Source: Martinezella miluonensis
GTDB lineage: Bacteria; Pseudomonadota; Alphaproteobacteria; Rhizobiales; Rhizobiaceae
Assembly: GCF_900094545.1 (NCBI RefSeq)
Contig: NZ_FMAH01000004.1
Coordinates: forward strand, 231,386 to 295,385
Direction: 5' to 3'
Length of the DNA stretch: 64,000 nt
How positions within the stretch are numbered: the stretch's first letter is position 1; each line of letters begins with the position of its first letter. Under the pieces are notes generated by a model. It had not been told where the DNA came from, did no database searches, and saw only the letters and a program-made list of their open reading frames with translations. The position numbers were made by a program, and so were the translations under genes. Below, one piece after another: positions 8,101 to 16,849 of the stretch.

Positions 8101-9680
8101 AGGCCATGGCGATGCGCACTTTCGTTACCGGGCTGACACTGGCAGGCCTATTCATGCTGAGCGGCTGCAATGTCGGCGGGCAGGGCCCGAAGTTTTCGAT
8201 CGTTTCCGGCTCGGAAAACACCGTGCTGCAGCCGATCATCGAGGAGTTCTGCAAGGAAAAGAAGGCGAGCTGCAGTTTCACCTATGAGGGCACGCTGGAT
8301 ATCGGCCTTGCCCTTCAGAGCGAGAAGGGCGTCGAGCAGGACGCCGTCTGGCCGGCATCGAGCGTCTGGGTCGACATGTTCGATGCCAAGCGCCGCGTGA
8401 AGTTGCTGACTTCAGTCGCGCAGATGCCCGTCATTCTCGGTGTGCGTAAATCCAAGGCCCAGGCGCTCGGCTGGGTCGGCAAGCCGGTCTATATGAGGGA
8501 TATATTGGCGGCCGTGAAAAGCGGTTCGCTGAAATTCCTCATGACGTCAGCCACGCAATCCAATTCGGGCGCCAGCGCCTATCTCGGCATGCTGTCGAGC
8601 GCGCTGGGCAACAAGCCCGTCATAGAGCCGGGCGATCTCGATAAGCCGGACGTGCAGGGTGCCGTCCGCTCCCTGCTTGCCGGCGTCGAGCGCTCCTCGG
8701 GCTCGTCGGGCTGGCTTGCTGATCTCTATACGGAGTCGGCGACAAAGGGCGTGCTTTATGACGCCATGTGGAACTACGAGGCGCTGCTGAAAGAGACCAA
8801 CGACAAGCTGGTGGGCATGGGCAAGGAGCCGCTCTATGCCATCTATCCTGCCGATGGCGTCGTGGTCGCCGATTCGCCGATCGGCTTCATCGATCACGGC
8901 CGAGGGCAGGAGGTCGAGACCTTCTTCAATCAGCTCGGCGAATACCTACGGTCAGCACCCGTACAGAAGCGTATCGCCGATACCGGCCGCCGCATTCCGC
9001 TCGCCGATGTCTCTGCCAAGCCGGACCCGTCATGGAATTTCGATCCCACGCGCCTGGTGACCGCGATCCGCATGCCGGAACCCGCCGTGATCCGTCAGGC
9101 ACTCGATCTCTATCAGGTGGCATTGCGAAAGCCCTCGCTGACGGCCCTCTGCCTGGATTTTTCCGGGTCGATGGAAGGCAAGGGAGAGAGCCAGCTGCAG
9201 GCGGCGATGCAGTTCCTGTTCAATCCGGATGAGACCGGCAAGGTGCTTGCGCAGTGGACGCTAGCCGATCGCATCATGGTCATTCCCTTCGACGCCGATG
9301 TGCGGACGACTTTCGAGGGCACCGGAAATCCGGCCCAGCAGAAAATGCTGGTCGACAAGGTTTCGCGCCAGCATGCCGGCGGCGGTACGGATATGTATGC
9401 CTGCGCGAGCAGGGCGCTTGACTGGATGAACGCGACGCGGGATCTGTCGTCTTATCTGCCGGCGATCGTCATCATGACCGACGGAAAGTCCGATGATGCC
9501 AATCGTGATTTCATGGGCAAGTGGGCTTCGGTGAGCCCGCATGTGCCGGTGTTCGGCATCACCTTCGGCGATGCGGACAAGCGACAGCTCGATGCTCTTG
9601 CGAAAGAGACCTCGGCACGCGTCTTCGATGGCCGCGGCGATCTGGTCAGCGCATTCCGGGCAGTGCGCGGCTATAACTAG
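8097..9680 (+). CDS. Lipoprotein with solute-binding fold fused to a von Willebrand A domain
   Basis: The 527-residue protein begins with a lipoprotein signal ending LSGC near residue 24, so it should be anchored on the periplasmic face. Residues about 30-330 resemble a type II solute-binding protein: FSIVSGSENTVLQPII, WPASSVWVDMF, SNSGASAYLGML and IYPADGVVVADSPIGFID. Residues about 348-527 form a VWA domain with a complete MIDAS: DFSGS near 353, GGGTDMY near 430 and MTDGKSDD near 461. The TTG at 8097 overlaps the telA TGA; ATGs at 8106 and 8112 are possible starts. The ligand is unknown. Its binding fold resembles that of the protein at 10305-11411. Confidence 0.85.
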   Translation: MKAMAMRTFVTGLTLAGLFMLSGCNVGGQGPKFSIVSGSENTVLQPIIEEFCKEKKASCSFTYEGTLDIGLALQSEKGVEQDAVWPASSVWVDMFDAKRRVKLLTSVAQMPVILGVRKSKAQALGWVGKPVYMRDILAAVKSGSLKFLMTSATQSNSGASAYLGMLSSALGNKPVIEPGDLDKPDVQGAVRSLLAGVERSSGSSGWLADLYTESATKGVLYDAMWNYEALLKETNDKLVGMGKEPLYAIYPADGVVVADSPIGFIDHGRGQEVETFFNQLGEYLRSAPVQKRIADTGRRIPLADVSAKPDPSWNFDPTRLVTAIRMPEPAVIRQALDLYQVALRKPSLTALCLDFSGSMEGKGESQLQAAMQFLFNPDETGKVLAQWTLADRIMVIPFDADVRTTFEGTGNPAQQKMLVDKVSRQHAGGGTDMYACASRALDWMNATRDLSSYLPAIVIMTDGKSDDANRDFMGKWASVSPHVPVFGITFGDADKRQLDALAKETSARVFDGRGDLVSAFRAVRGYN

Positions 9681-9687
9681 GACGATA

Positions 9688-10305
9688 ATGCGCAACTGGT
9701 TCGGCAATGACTGGAATTGGATTGTGGCGGGGTTCGCCGCCGCGATCGTCGTTCCCATGCTCAGCTTCTTTGCCGGCATGCCGATATGGATCGCGGCGAT
9801 CATCGGTCTCTTGGTCTTCGTTGGCCTGATCTTCGTGCTCGCGCCGAAGCGCCTCTTCGAAGGGCTGGATGCCAAGGCGGTCGGCAGGGGACGCCTTGAA
9901 TTTGCCCGTGACTTGTTGAGTGCGGCGGCACCCGCCGCCCAAAGGCTGGAAGCGTCGGCGGGCCAGATCGCCAGCAAGGAAACGGCAAAACGGGTGCGAC
10001 ATCTGGCGGAGATCGCCGCCGACGTCTTCGCCAAGGTGGAGGCCAATCCGGAAAGCGCCGGCACCGTCAGGCGGTTCCTCAGCTATTATCTGCCGCGCGC
10101 GGCAGAGGTGGCCGAGGGGTTTGCCACAATCGAGGCGAAGCGTCAGCCGGATGCTGCGCGCCTACAGGAGGTCGGTCTCGTTCTGACCAAGCTGGAAGAC
10201 GCTTTCGTGCACTATTCCGACAGCCTGGTCGAAGACAGGCTGGATACGCTTGATACGGAGCTGCGCCTCATACAGGCCTCGCTCAAAGAGGATATAGGAC
10301 CCTGA
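9688..10305 (+). CDS. XpaC-like membrane protein (5-bromo-4-chloroindolyl phosphate hydrolysis family)
   Basis: The 205-residue protein has two hydrophobic segments near residues 12-30 and 33-52, then a helical cytoplasmic domain. The block RRFLSYYLPRAAEVAEGFATIE and the closing LRLIQASLKEDIGP fit the XpaC family (PF10112), whose genes are often paired with telA. The family name comes from a Bacillus phenotype and does not establish phosphatase activity. Translation starts at the ATG at 9688, seven bases after the VWA gene stops, and the TGA shares its last base with the next ATG. This tight packing supports one operon. Confidence 0.85.
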   Translation: MRNWFGNDWNWIVAGFAAAIVVPMLSFFAGMPIWIAAIIGLLVFVGLIFVLAPKRLFEGLDAKAVGRGRLEFARDLLSAAAPAAQRLEASAGQIASKETAKRVRHLAEIAADVFAKVEANPESAGTVRRFLSYYLPRAAEVAEGFATIEAKRQPDAARLQEVGLVLTKLEDAFVHYSDSLVEDRLDTLDTELRLIQASLKEDIGP

Positions 10306-11411
10306 TGGCCATTTCCCGCCGCGCTTTTGGAGTAGGGCTTCTAGCTACTGGTGTTGCAGGGACCGGCGGCTATTTCGCCGTCAAGGATCGGCCGGAACTG
10401 CAGGGGTTGCTCGGCAATCGCACGAAGCTGTTCGGCTTCATCGGTGGCGAGAAGGAAGCATTCCTTGCCGATCAGGATGTGATTTCGGCGCTGCACAGCC
10501 ACGGACTTGAGATCAACAGCCGTGTCGCGGGCTCCGTGGAAATGGTGCGGGAGCAGGTGCTTCTGTCGCAGAACCCCGCCTTCCTCTGGCCGTCCTCGTC
10601 GATCATGGTCGATATCGCCCGGCAGAACGGCATCAAGATCCGCAATGATCGCGTCATCCTCAACACGCCTGTCGTCGTCTATTCCTGGCAGCCTGTCGTC
10701 GAAGGATTGACGAAGGCAGGGCTTGTCACCACGACGGCGGAGGGACATCACCAGCTCGACCTAAAGGCGCTGCTGGATGCCGTGCTTGCCGGGACGAACT
10801 GGTCGAAGCTCGGCGTCAATTCGCTCTACGGTCAGGCAAGAATCGTCTCGACGGACCCCAACCGCTCCAACTCCGGCTTCATGTTCTCCGGTCTGGTGCT
10901 CAGCCTTCTGAGCGGTAATGTGGCTAGCGGCGCCGGTCTCGCGCAGTTCGGAGACAAGGCGCAGGCCATTTTCCGCAACATGGGCTTCAAATCGTCGTCG
11001 TCGGGCAAGCTCTTCGAGCAATATCTGGCAGGCGGCATCGGTGGCGAGCCGATGATCATTGGGTACGAGAATCAGCTGGTGGAATGGATCCTCGCCGACC
11101 CGCAGCGTTGGAAGAGGGTCCAGGCCAGCAATGGCGCCAAGCCCGTGGTGCTCTATCCGCATCCGACCGTCTATTCCGCCCATCCCCTTATCGCCATCGA
11201 CGAACAGGTCGATCGTATGATCGAGGCGCTCATCGGCCCGCGATTGCAGCAGCTCGCCTGGACCAAGCACGGTTTTCGCGGGCCGCTCGGCACGGTGACG
11301 GGCGATGCCGACAGCGCCATTGCCGGCCTGCTGCCGGCGGAAATCGATGCCGTCTTGCCGATGCCGGACGCCAATGTCATGCTGGCGTTGCTCGATAAAC
11401 TGGCCGCATGA
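10305..11411 (+). CDS. Tat-type solute-binding protein related to the VWA lipoprotein
   Basis: The 368-residue protein starts MAISRRAFGVGLLATG, a twin-arginine signal, so it is probably exported folded or anchored. The rest is a solute-binding fold without a VWA domain. Its landmarks match those of the protein at 8097-9680 in the same order: WPSSSIMVDIA for WPASSVWVDMF, SNSGFMFSGLVLSLLSGN for SNSGASAYLGMLSSALGN, and VLYPHPTVYSAHPLIAID for IYPADGVVVADSPIGFID. The two are probably paralogues. No permease or ATPase gene is nearby, so a classical ABC import role is doubtful. Its ligand is unknown. The TGATG junction couples it to the XpaC-like gene. Confidence 0.82.
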   Translation: MAISRRAFGVGLLATGVAGTGGYFAVKDRPELQGLLGNRTKLFGFIGGEKEAFLADQDVISALHSHGLEINSRVAGSVEMVREQVLLSQNPAFLWPSSSIMVDIARQNGIKIRNDRVILNTPVVVYSWQPVVEGLTKAGLVTTTAEGHHQLDLKALLDAVLAGTNWSKLGVNSLYGQARIVSTDPNRSNSGFMFSGLVLSLLSGNVASGAGLAQFGDKAQAIFRNMGFKSSSSGKLFEQYLAGGIGGEPMIIGYENQLVEWILADPQRWKRVQASNGAKPVVLYPHPTVYSAHPLIAIDEQVDRMIEALIGPRLQQLAWTKHGFRGPLGTVTGDADSAIAGLLPAEIDAVLPMPDANVMLALLDKLAA

Positions 11412-11598
11412 GGGCGGGGTAGGGCTATTTTTTTGACGAAAGCCTTGCATTCCCGGCAAATCGAATGTATGGGCAGCCGCATTCCACACGTAAGGCATGG
11501 GATTGTCCGGGAGAAATCCGGATCGTTCCGCCCGGTGGCATTCTCGAAGAGGGTGCTGTTCGCCTTGCGGAGGTTCAACCGGAAAAGGATACAAAGGC

Positions 11599-12366
11599 AT
11601 GGCATTGCCCGATTTTTCTATGCGCCAGCTTCTCGAAGCAGGTGTTCACTTCGGCCACCAGACACACCGCTGGAACCCGAAGATGAAGCCGTACATTTTC
11701 GGCGATCGTAACAACATCCACATCATCGATCTCGCTCAGACGGTTCCGTTGCTCAGCCGCGCCCTACAGGTTGTCAGCGACACCGTTGCCCGTGGCGGCC
11801 GCGTTCTGTTCGTCGGCACCAAGCGTCAGGCGTCCGAACTGATCGCCGACAGCGCCAAGCGCTCGGCCCAGTACTACGTCAACGCTCGCTGGCTCGGCGG
11901 CATGATGACCAACTGGAAGACGATCTCCAACTCGATCCAGCGTCTGCGCAAGCTCGACGAAATCCTCTCCGGCGAAGCCCAGGGCTTCACCAAGAAGGAG
12001 CGTCTGAACCTTGAGCGCGAACGCGAAAAGCTCGACAAGGCCCTCGGCGGTATCAAGGACATGGGCGGCACGCCGGACCTGATGTTCATCATCGACACCA
12101 ACAAGGAAAAGATCGCGATCGACGAAGCCAAGCGCCTCGGCATCCCGGTCGTAGCCATCATCGACTCGAATTGCGATCCGGACCTGATCGACTACCCGAT
12201 CCCGGGCAACGACGACGCTTCGCGCGCCATCGCTCTTTACTGCGACCTGATCTCGCGCGCTGCCATCGACGGCATCGCTCGCCAGCAGGGTGCATCCGGC
12301 CGTGATCTCGGCGCTTCCGAGGAAGCCCCGATCGAGCCGACCCTGGCGGACGGCACCGAAGCCTGA
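11599..12366 (+). CDS. rpsB: 30S ribosomal protein S2
   Basis: The 255-residue protein is ribosomal protein S2, needed to bind S1 to the small subunit. [33 protein letters not shown] and [13 protein letters not shown] are classical S2 blocks, and [13 protein letters not shown] with YPIPGNDDA follow. The ATG at 11599 is behind AAAGGC and gives the expected start [12 protein letters not shown]. It begins the rpsB-tsf-pyrH-frr series that is conserved in bacteria. The 187-base gap before it has no gene; TTGACG near 11433 might be a -35 element, but no convincing -10 follows. Confidence 0.97.
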   Translation: MALPDFSMRQLLEAGVHFGHQTHRWNPKMKPYIFGDRNNIHIIDLAQTVPLLSRALQVVSDTVARGGRVLFVGTKRQASELIADSAKRSAQYYVNARWLGGMMTNWKTISNSIQRLRKLDEILSGEAQGFTKKERLNLEREREKLDKALGGIKDMGGTPDLMFIIDTNKEKIAIDEAKRLGIPVVAIIDSNCDPDLIDYPIPGNDDASRAIALYCDLISRAAIDGIARQQGASGRDLGASEEAPIEPTLADGTEA

Positions 12367-12418
12367 TCGCGCCTCAAGGCGGGCAGTAGACTGTCCGCCC
12401 AAGCGCAATGACATCCGG

Positions 12419-12461
12419 GATAAGGCCGTTTGCGACTTCAACAAGTTCGAGCGGCCTTATC
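12419..12461. terminator. Large inverted repeat after rpsB, possible terminator or attenuator
   Basis: GATAAGGCCG at 12419-12428 pairs perfectly with CGGCCTTATC at 12452-12461. Inside the loop, CGACTT and AAGTTCG form a further stem around CAAC. GCGTTTTGC follows, a weak T tract. It lies 53 bases after the rpsB stop. A terminator or attenuator between rpsB and tsf is the simplest reading. Confidence 0.55.
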
Positions 12462-12495
12462 GCGTTTTGCATAACGCCTTGCCCGCTGCATAATT

Positions 12496-12590
12496 CCTTA
12501 AATCGGAATCGATTTAAGGGTAAGATTATGCAGCAGATTTAAAGCGCTACAGCGACCTTTGTGCGTCACCCGTGACGCACGGCGCTGTAG
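12496..12590. repeat. Rhizobial palindromic repeat with two hairpins
   Basis: The unit begins with CCTTAAATCG-GAAT-CGATTTAAGG (12496-12519), a perfect ten-base inverted repeat. It continues through TTATGCAGCAGATTTAAAG and ends with a nested palindrome: CTACAGCG (12547-12554) with CGCTGTAG (12583-12590), enclosing GTGCGTCAC-CC-GTGACGCAC (12561-12580). I recognise this arrangement from intergenic repeats of Rhizobium, but cannot count genomic copies here. Confidence 0.7.
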
Positions 12591-12627
12591 GCGGTAAATC
12601 CAGGCTTGTTCCAATCAAGAATTCCAC

Positions 12628-12659
12628 AGTATGACGCAGCTTCATAACGCTGTCATACT
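12628..12659. promoter_or_regulatory. Inverted repeat upstream of tsf
   Basis: AGTATGAC at 12628-12635 is the exact reverse complement of GTCATACT at 12652-12659, with 16 bases between. It lies about 85 bases before the tsf start, where a promoter or mRNA leader would be expected. Whether it acts as DNA operator or RNA stem is not decidable from sequence. Confidence 0.35.
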
Positions 12660-12743
12660 TACGGGTACATTTCGTCCCTCAAATCGGTGCCGCTTCAGCT
12701 CAAAGCCGCATGCCGCACCGTATGAACCGACAAGAGGAAGCTT

Positions 12744-13670
12744 ATGACCGAGATTACGGCTGCACTGGTGAAGGAACTGCGCGAAAAGTCTGGCGCAGGC
12801 ATGATGGACTGCAAGAAGGCGCTGACCGAAACCAACGGCGATATCGAAGCAGCGATCGACTGGCTGCGCGCCAAGGGCATCTCCAAGGCCGACAAGAAGT
12901 CCGGCCGCACCGCCGCTGAAGGCCTGATCGCCATTGCTGGCGCCGGTCACAAGGCCGTTGTCGTCGAGCTCAATTCCGAAACCGACTTCGTTGCCCGTAA
13001 CGATGCCTTCCAGGACCTCGCTCGCGGCATCGCCGAAGTTGCGCTGTCCACCGACGGCACTGTTGAAGCCATTTCGGCTGCGACCTATCCGGCATCCGGC
13101 AAGCCGGTCGCCGACACCATCAAGGACGCGATCGCAACCATCGGCGAGAACATGACGCTTCGTCGCTCCGCCAAGCTCGAAGTCGAGCACGGCGTCGTTG
13201 CGACCTACATCCACAACGCTGCCGGCGACGGCATCGGCAAGCTGGGCGTTCTGGTTGCTCTGAAGTCGGTCGGTGACAAGGCTGTTCTGACGTCGATCGG
13301 CCGTCAGGTTGCCATGCACATCGCTGCTACCAACCCGCTCGCTATCCGTGCCGAAGAAGTCGACGCCGCTGTCGCCGAGCGCGAACGCAACGTCTTCATC
13401 GAGCAGTCCCGCGAATCCGGCAAGCCGGAAGCCATCATCGAAAAGATGGTCGAAGGCCGTATGCGCAAGTTCTTCGAGGAAGTCGCTCTTCTCTCGCAGG
13501 CTTTCGTCATCAACCCGGACCTGACGGTTGCTGCTGCCATCAAGGAAGCTGAAAAGACCGCTGGCGCCGCGATCGAAGTCGTCGGCATGGCCCGTCTGCT
13601 CCTCGGCGAAGGCGTCGAGAAGGAAGAAACCGACTTCGCTGCCGAAGTTGCAGCTGTCGCCAAGGGCTGA
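12744..13670 (+). CDS. tsf: Translation elongation factor Ts
   Basis: EF-Ts is the nucleotide exchange factor that releases GDP from EF-Tu. The 308-residue protein has the UBA-like N-terminal domain ([19 protein letters not shown]) and the TDFVARND motif that contacts EF-Tu. The C-terminal core contains [10 protein letters not shown] and the [14 protein letters not shown] block. The ATG at 12744 follows GAGGAAGCTT. It is separated from rpsB by an unusually structured gap and followed by a hairpin before pyrH, so it may have its own promoter. Confidence 0.97.
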   Translation: MTEITAALVKELREKSGAGMMDCKKALTETNGDIEAAIDWLRAKGISKADKKSGRTAAEGLIAIAGAGHKAVVVELNSETDFVARNDAFQDLARGIAEVALSTDGTVEAISAATYPASGKPVADTIKDAIATIGENMTLRRSAKLEVEHGVVATYIHNAAGDGIGKLGVLVALKSVGDKAVLTSIGRQVAMHIAATNPLAIRAEEVDAAVAERERNVFIEQSRESGKPEAIIEKMVEGRMRKFFEEVALLSQAFVINPDLTVAAAIKEAEKTAGAAIEVVGMARLLLGEGVEKEETDFAAEVAAVAKG

Positions 13671-13723
13671 TTAACAAAAGAAGCCATATCCCGGTTTGGT
13701 GAAACCATATCAGGGAAAACATC

Positions 13724-13751
13724 AGGGCATCGCGTGACAACGCGGTGCCCT
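13724..13751 (+). terminator. Hairpin between tsf and pyrH, terminator-like
   Basis: AGGGCATCGCG at 13724-13734 pairs with CGCGGTGCCCT at 13741-13751 with a single T-G pair, around TGACAA. Only TTCG follows, so the T tract is poor and termination may be partial. It lies 54 bases after the tsf stop. Confidence 0.5.
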
Positions 13752-13805
13752 TCGTGTATCCGGCATTCACAATCATTCCCCCGGTGATCACTTCAAGGAG
13801 CTACC

Positions 13806-14525
13806 ATGTCCCAGCCGATCTACAAGCGCGTGTTGCTCAAGGCCTCCGGTGAAGCTCTGATGGGTAGTCAGGGGTTTGGCATCGACGTTACCGTCGCGGA
13901 CCGGATTGCGTCCGACATCGCGGCGGCGCGCGCCATGGGGGTCGAGGTCGGCGTCGTGGTTGGCGGCGGCAACATTTTCCGGGGTGTAGCCGTGGCTTCC
14001 AAGGGCGGCGACCGCGTGACCGGCGACCACATGGGAATGCTCGGAACCGTCATCAATGCGCTGGCGCTGGCAACCTCGCTGCGCAAGCTCGACATCGAGA
14101 CCGTCGTGCTCTCGGCCATTTCCATGCCGGAGATCTGCGAGAGCTTCTCGCAGCGCGCCACGCTCTATCATCTCTCGCTGGGGCGCGTGGTGATCTTCGC
14201 GGGCGGCACGGGAAATCCGTTTTTTACCACCGATTCGGCGGCCGCACTGCGCGCCGCAGAAATGGGCGCGCAGGCCATATTCAAGGGCACGCAGGTCGAC
14301 GGAATCTATTCCGCCGATCCGAAGAAGTTCCCCGATGCGGAGCGTTTCGACCATCTGACCCATAGTCAGGTGCTCGAGAAGGGGCTGGCAGTCATGGACG
14401 TCGCCGCCGTTGCGCTTGCGCGGGAAAACTCAATTCCGATCATCGTCTTCTCCATTCACGAGAAGGGCGAGTTCGCGGAAATCTTGACCGGCGGCGGCCG
14501 CAAGACCATCGTATCAGACAACTGA
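13806..14525 (+). CDS. pyrH: UMP kinase
   Basis: UMP kinase phosphorylates UMP to UDP in pyrimidine nucleotide synthesis. The 239-residue protein has the amino-acid-kinase fold: [14 protein letters not shown] at the N-terminus, [11 protein letters not shown] near residue 55, and [20 protein letters not shown] near 135-155. The closing [19 protein letters not shown] is typical. The ATG at 13806 follows AAGGAGCTACC. The frr gene follows after 55 bases, and the two are normally one transcript. Confidence 0.97.
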   Translation: MSQPIYKRVLLKASGEALMGSQGFGIDVTVADRIASDIAAARAMGVEVGVVVGGGNIFRGVAVASKGGDRVTGDHMGMLGTVINALALATSLRKLDIETVVLSAISMPEICESFSQRATLYHLSLGRVVIFAGGTGNPFFTTDSAAALRAAEMGAQAIFKGTQVDGIYSADPKKFPDAERFDHLTHSQVLEKGLAVMDVAAVALARENSIPIIVFSIHEKGEFAEILTGGGRKTIVSDN

Positions 14526-14580
14526 CATTCCTGTGGCGCCGGACGAGACCGGTGTCGCCTTGTTACAGGGGAGCATAGAC

Positions 14581-15141
14581 ATGAGTGAAGCCACCGATCT
14601 CAAGGAACTGAAGCGTCGCATGGACGGCGCCATTGCGGCATTCAAGAGCGACATCGCCTCGTTGCGCACCGGGCGCGCATCCGCCAATATTTTGGATCCG
14701 GTGACGATCGAAGCCTATGGCTCGCGCATGCCGCTGAACCAGGTTGCCAACATCACCGTGCCTGAATCGCGCATGCTGACCGTATCGGTCTGGGACAAGT
14801 CGATGGTCAGCGCCGTCGAGCGCTCCATCCGCGAGTCCAATCTCGGCCTCAACCCCATCGTCGATGGCCAGAACCTGCGTATCCCGCTGCCGGAGCTCAA
14901 CGAAGAGCGTCGCCGTTCGCTGGTGAAGGTCGCCCATGAATATGCCGAGAAGGCCAAGGTCGCGATTCGCCACGTCCGCCGTGACGGTATGGACGGTCTC
15001 AAGAAGTCCGAAAAGGACGGCGTGATCGGCCAGGACGAGAGCCGATCCCTCTCCGAGCGTGTGCAGAAGATGACGGATGAGACGATTTCCGAGATCGACC
15101 GCTTGCTAGCCGATAAAGAAAAGGAAATCATGCACGTCTGA
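14581..15141 (+). CDS. frr: Ribosome recycling factor
   Basis: RRF splits post-termination ribosomes together with EF-G. The 186-residue length is standard. Landmarks are [35 protein letters not shown] and the three-helix bundle segment [18 protein letters not shown]. The ATG at 14581 gives [17 protein letters not shown], the expected N-terminus, behind GGGGAG. A longer in-frame start at 14533 adds unlike residues. It follows pyrH and precedes uppS as in most alphaproteobacteria. Confidence 0.97.
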   Translation: MSEATDLKELKRRMDGAIAAFKSDIASLRTGRASANILDPVTIEAYGSRMPLNQVANITVPESRMLTVSVWDKSMVSAVERSIRESNLGLNPIVDGQNLRIPLPELNEERRRSLVKVAHEYAEKAKVAIRHVRRDGMDGLKKSEKDGVIGQDESRSLSERVQKMTDETISEIDRLLADKEKEIMHV

Positions 15142-15246
15142 TCGTACGCTGGGGCGTCGCGCTTTCGGGTTGGAAACATTGAAAGCGGTGACGGCGCCCT
15201 AGATTACGAGGCCAGAGCATCTTCTGCCGAACGAAACCGGATCCAA

Positions 15247-15993
15247 ATGTCAGCTCCTACGTTCTCTGTCGTACCTGAACACGTTGCCATCATCATGGAT
15301 GGCAACGGGCGTTGGGCCAATGCGCGCGGTCTGCCGCGCACCATGGGTCATCGCAAGGGCGTGGAGGCGGTACGGGAGACGGTACGGGCAGCTGGCGATG
15401 TCGGCATAAAGTATCTGACGCTGTTTGCCTTCTCCTCGGAGAACTGGCGTCGTCCGGAGACCGAGGTGAGCGATCTGCTCGGTCTGCTCAAAGCATTCAT
15501 CCGGCGAGACCTTGCCGAGCTTCATCGACAGAATGTGCGGATCCGCGTCATAGGCGACCGCAGCAATCTGCGCGGCGATATCCTGCCGCTGCTGCTCGAA
15601 GCCGAGGAAACCACGAGGAACAACACTGCTCTTACGCTGGTGATCGCGTTCAACTATGGCTCGCGCGACGAGATTGCGCGTGCCTTCGTGAGCCTGGCAA
15701 AGGATGTGGAGGCCGGGCGGCTGCGTCCGCAGGACATCGGCCCTGAGCTGGTCGGCGCGCGTTTGGATACCGCCGGCATTCCCGATCCTGACCTCATTAT
15801 CCGCACGAGCGGCGAGGAGCGGCTGTCGAACTTCCTGCTTTGGCAGGCCGCCTATTCCGAATTCATGTTCATGCCGGAATACTGGCCTGATTTCAGCCGC
15901 GATCTTTTCTTTGCAGCGCTGGAGAAATATGCCGCGCGCGATCGGCGATTTGGCGGTCTTTCCGCCAAGCCGGCGGCGGCCGTGGGGTCCTGA
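15247..15993 (+). CDS. uppS: Isoprenyl (undecaprenyl diphosphate) synthase
   Basis: This cis-prenyltransferase condenses isopentenyl units on farnesyl diphosphate to make undecaprenyl diphosphate, the lipid carrier for peptidoglycan and O-antigen. The 248-residue protein has the catalytic Asp in [10 protein letters not shown] near residue 18, [11 protein letters not shown] near 60, and the closing [20 protein letters not shown] and FMPEYWPDF blocks. The stop TGA shares a base with the cdsA ATG, so uppS and cdsA are translationally coupled in an envelope-lipid operon. Confidence 0.97.
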   Translation: MSAPTFSVVPEHVAIIMDGNGRWANARGLPRTMGHRKGVEAVRETVRAAGDVGIKYLTLFAFSSENWRRPETEVSDLLGLLKAFIRRDLAELHRQNVRIRVIGDRSNLRGDILPLLLEAEETTRNNTALTLVIAFNYGSRDEIARAFVSLAKDVEAGRLRPQDIGPELVGARLDTAGIPDPDLIIRTSGEERLSNFLLWQAAYSEFMFMPEYWPDFSRDLFFAALEKYAARDRRFGGLSAKPAAAVGS

Positions 15994-16826
15994 TGAGCCG
16001 CGAACTCAGGCTGCGCATCATCTCCGGCATCATCCTTGCCGTCCTTGTTCTTGCGGCCGCTTGGTATGGCGGCTTGAGTTTCCGGCTCCTGGCGGCGGCG
16101 ATCAGCTTGCTTGTCTATTACGAGTGGTCGACGATATCTGACCTGCACGGAAGCGATCCGCAAGGAAATGCGCTCGGCTGGGTCGGCCTCCTCGTGATTG
16201 CCGGTGCAACCGTGACCGGCGAATCGGTCTATTCCCTCGAGGTGCTGGCTGCCTTTGTCATCGTCACCGCGATCATGGTCGCCATTCGCCAAAAGAGCTG
16301 GTGGCTGCCTGCAGGGGTGTTCTACTCCGGATTGACCGCGATCGCCCTTGCCGAGATTCGCGATGACGATCTTCGCGGCTTCGTGCTGATGCTGTTCATC
16401 TTCGCCACCGTCTGGGCAACCGATATCTTCGCCTATTTCGTCGGCCGTGCGATTGGCGGCCCAAAGCTTGCGCCGCGCATATCGCCGGGCAAGACCTGGT
16501 CGGGTGCCATAGGTGGCGCCATTGCTGCCGTCATGGCCGGAACCGCTGTCGTCTGGAGTTACTTTTCCGCCGATGGTTTGCGGATTCCGGTGCTCGCATT
16601 GGCACTGTCCGTTTGCAGCCAAATCGGCGATTTATTCGAGTCTTTCATCAAGCGCCGTTTCGGCGTGAAGGATTCCGGCCATCTGATTCCGGGCCATGGC
16701 GGCGTCATGGATCGGGTCGATGGACTAATTTTTGCTTGTTTTGCGGCGTTTTTGTTGGCTATCGTAATATCGCTGACAAAGAGCGGCGAGACCTTGTCAT
16801 TGGGCGGCGTTCTGCTCGGTGTCTGA
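15993..16826 (+). CDS. cdsA: Phosphatidate cytidylyltransferase
   Basis: CdsA makes CDP-diacylglycerol from phosphatidic acid and CTP, the branch point of phospholipid synthesis. The 277-residue protein has about seven hydrophobic segments and the signature near its C-terminus: SFIKRRFGVKDSGHLIPGHGG then MDRVDG. Its start overlaps the uppS stop (TGATG), and rseP begins 23 bases after its end. No dxr gene lies between cdsA and rseP, although dxr is often found there in other alphaproteobacteria. Confidence 0.95.
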   Translation: MSRELRLRIISGIILAVLVLAAAWYGGLSFRLLAAAISLLVYYEWSTISDLHGSDPQGNALGWVGLLVIAGATVTGESVYSLEVLAAFVIVTAIMVAIRQKSWWLPAGVFYSGLTAIALAEIRDDDLRGFVLMLFIFATVWATDIFAYFVGRAIGGPKLAPRISPGKTWSGAIGGAIAAVMAGTAVVWSYFSADGLRIPVLALALSVCSQIGDLFESFIKRRFGVKDSGHLIPGHGGVMDRVDGLIFACFAAFLLAIVISLTKSGETLSLGGVLLGV

Positions 16827-16849
16827 ATTAATACGAACAGGATCGTTGC

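Larger units (their letters stand above)
12367..12743. other. Structured 377 bp gap between rpsB and tsf
   Basis: No coding sequence is visible here. From left to right the gap holds a stem GGCGGGCAG/CTGTCCGCC (12378-12399), a large inverted repeat with nested stem (12419-12461), a rhizobial palindromic repeat (12496-12590) and an inverted repeat just ahead of tsf (12628-12659). The first two may end or attenuate the rpsB transcript. The promoter of tsf must lie in the right part if tsf is transcribed separately. Confidence 0.7.

Noticed and set aside
11412..11598. A riboswitch or ribosomal-protein leader upstream of rpsB
   Set aside because: Several short stems can be drawn, but none matches a leader family I can name, and I cannot test covariation.
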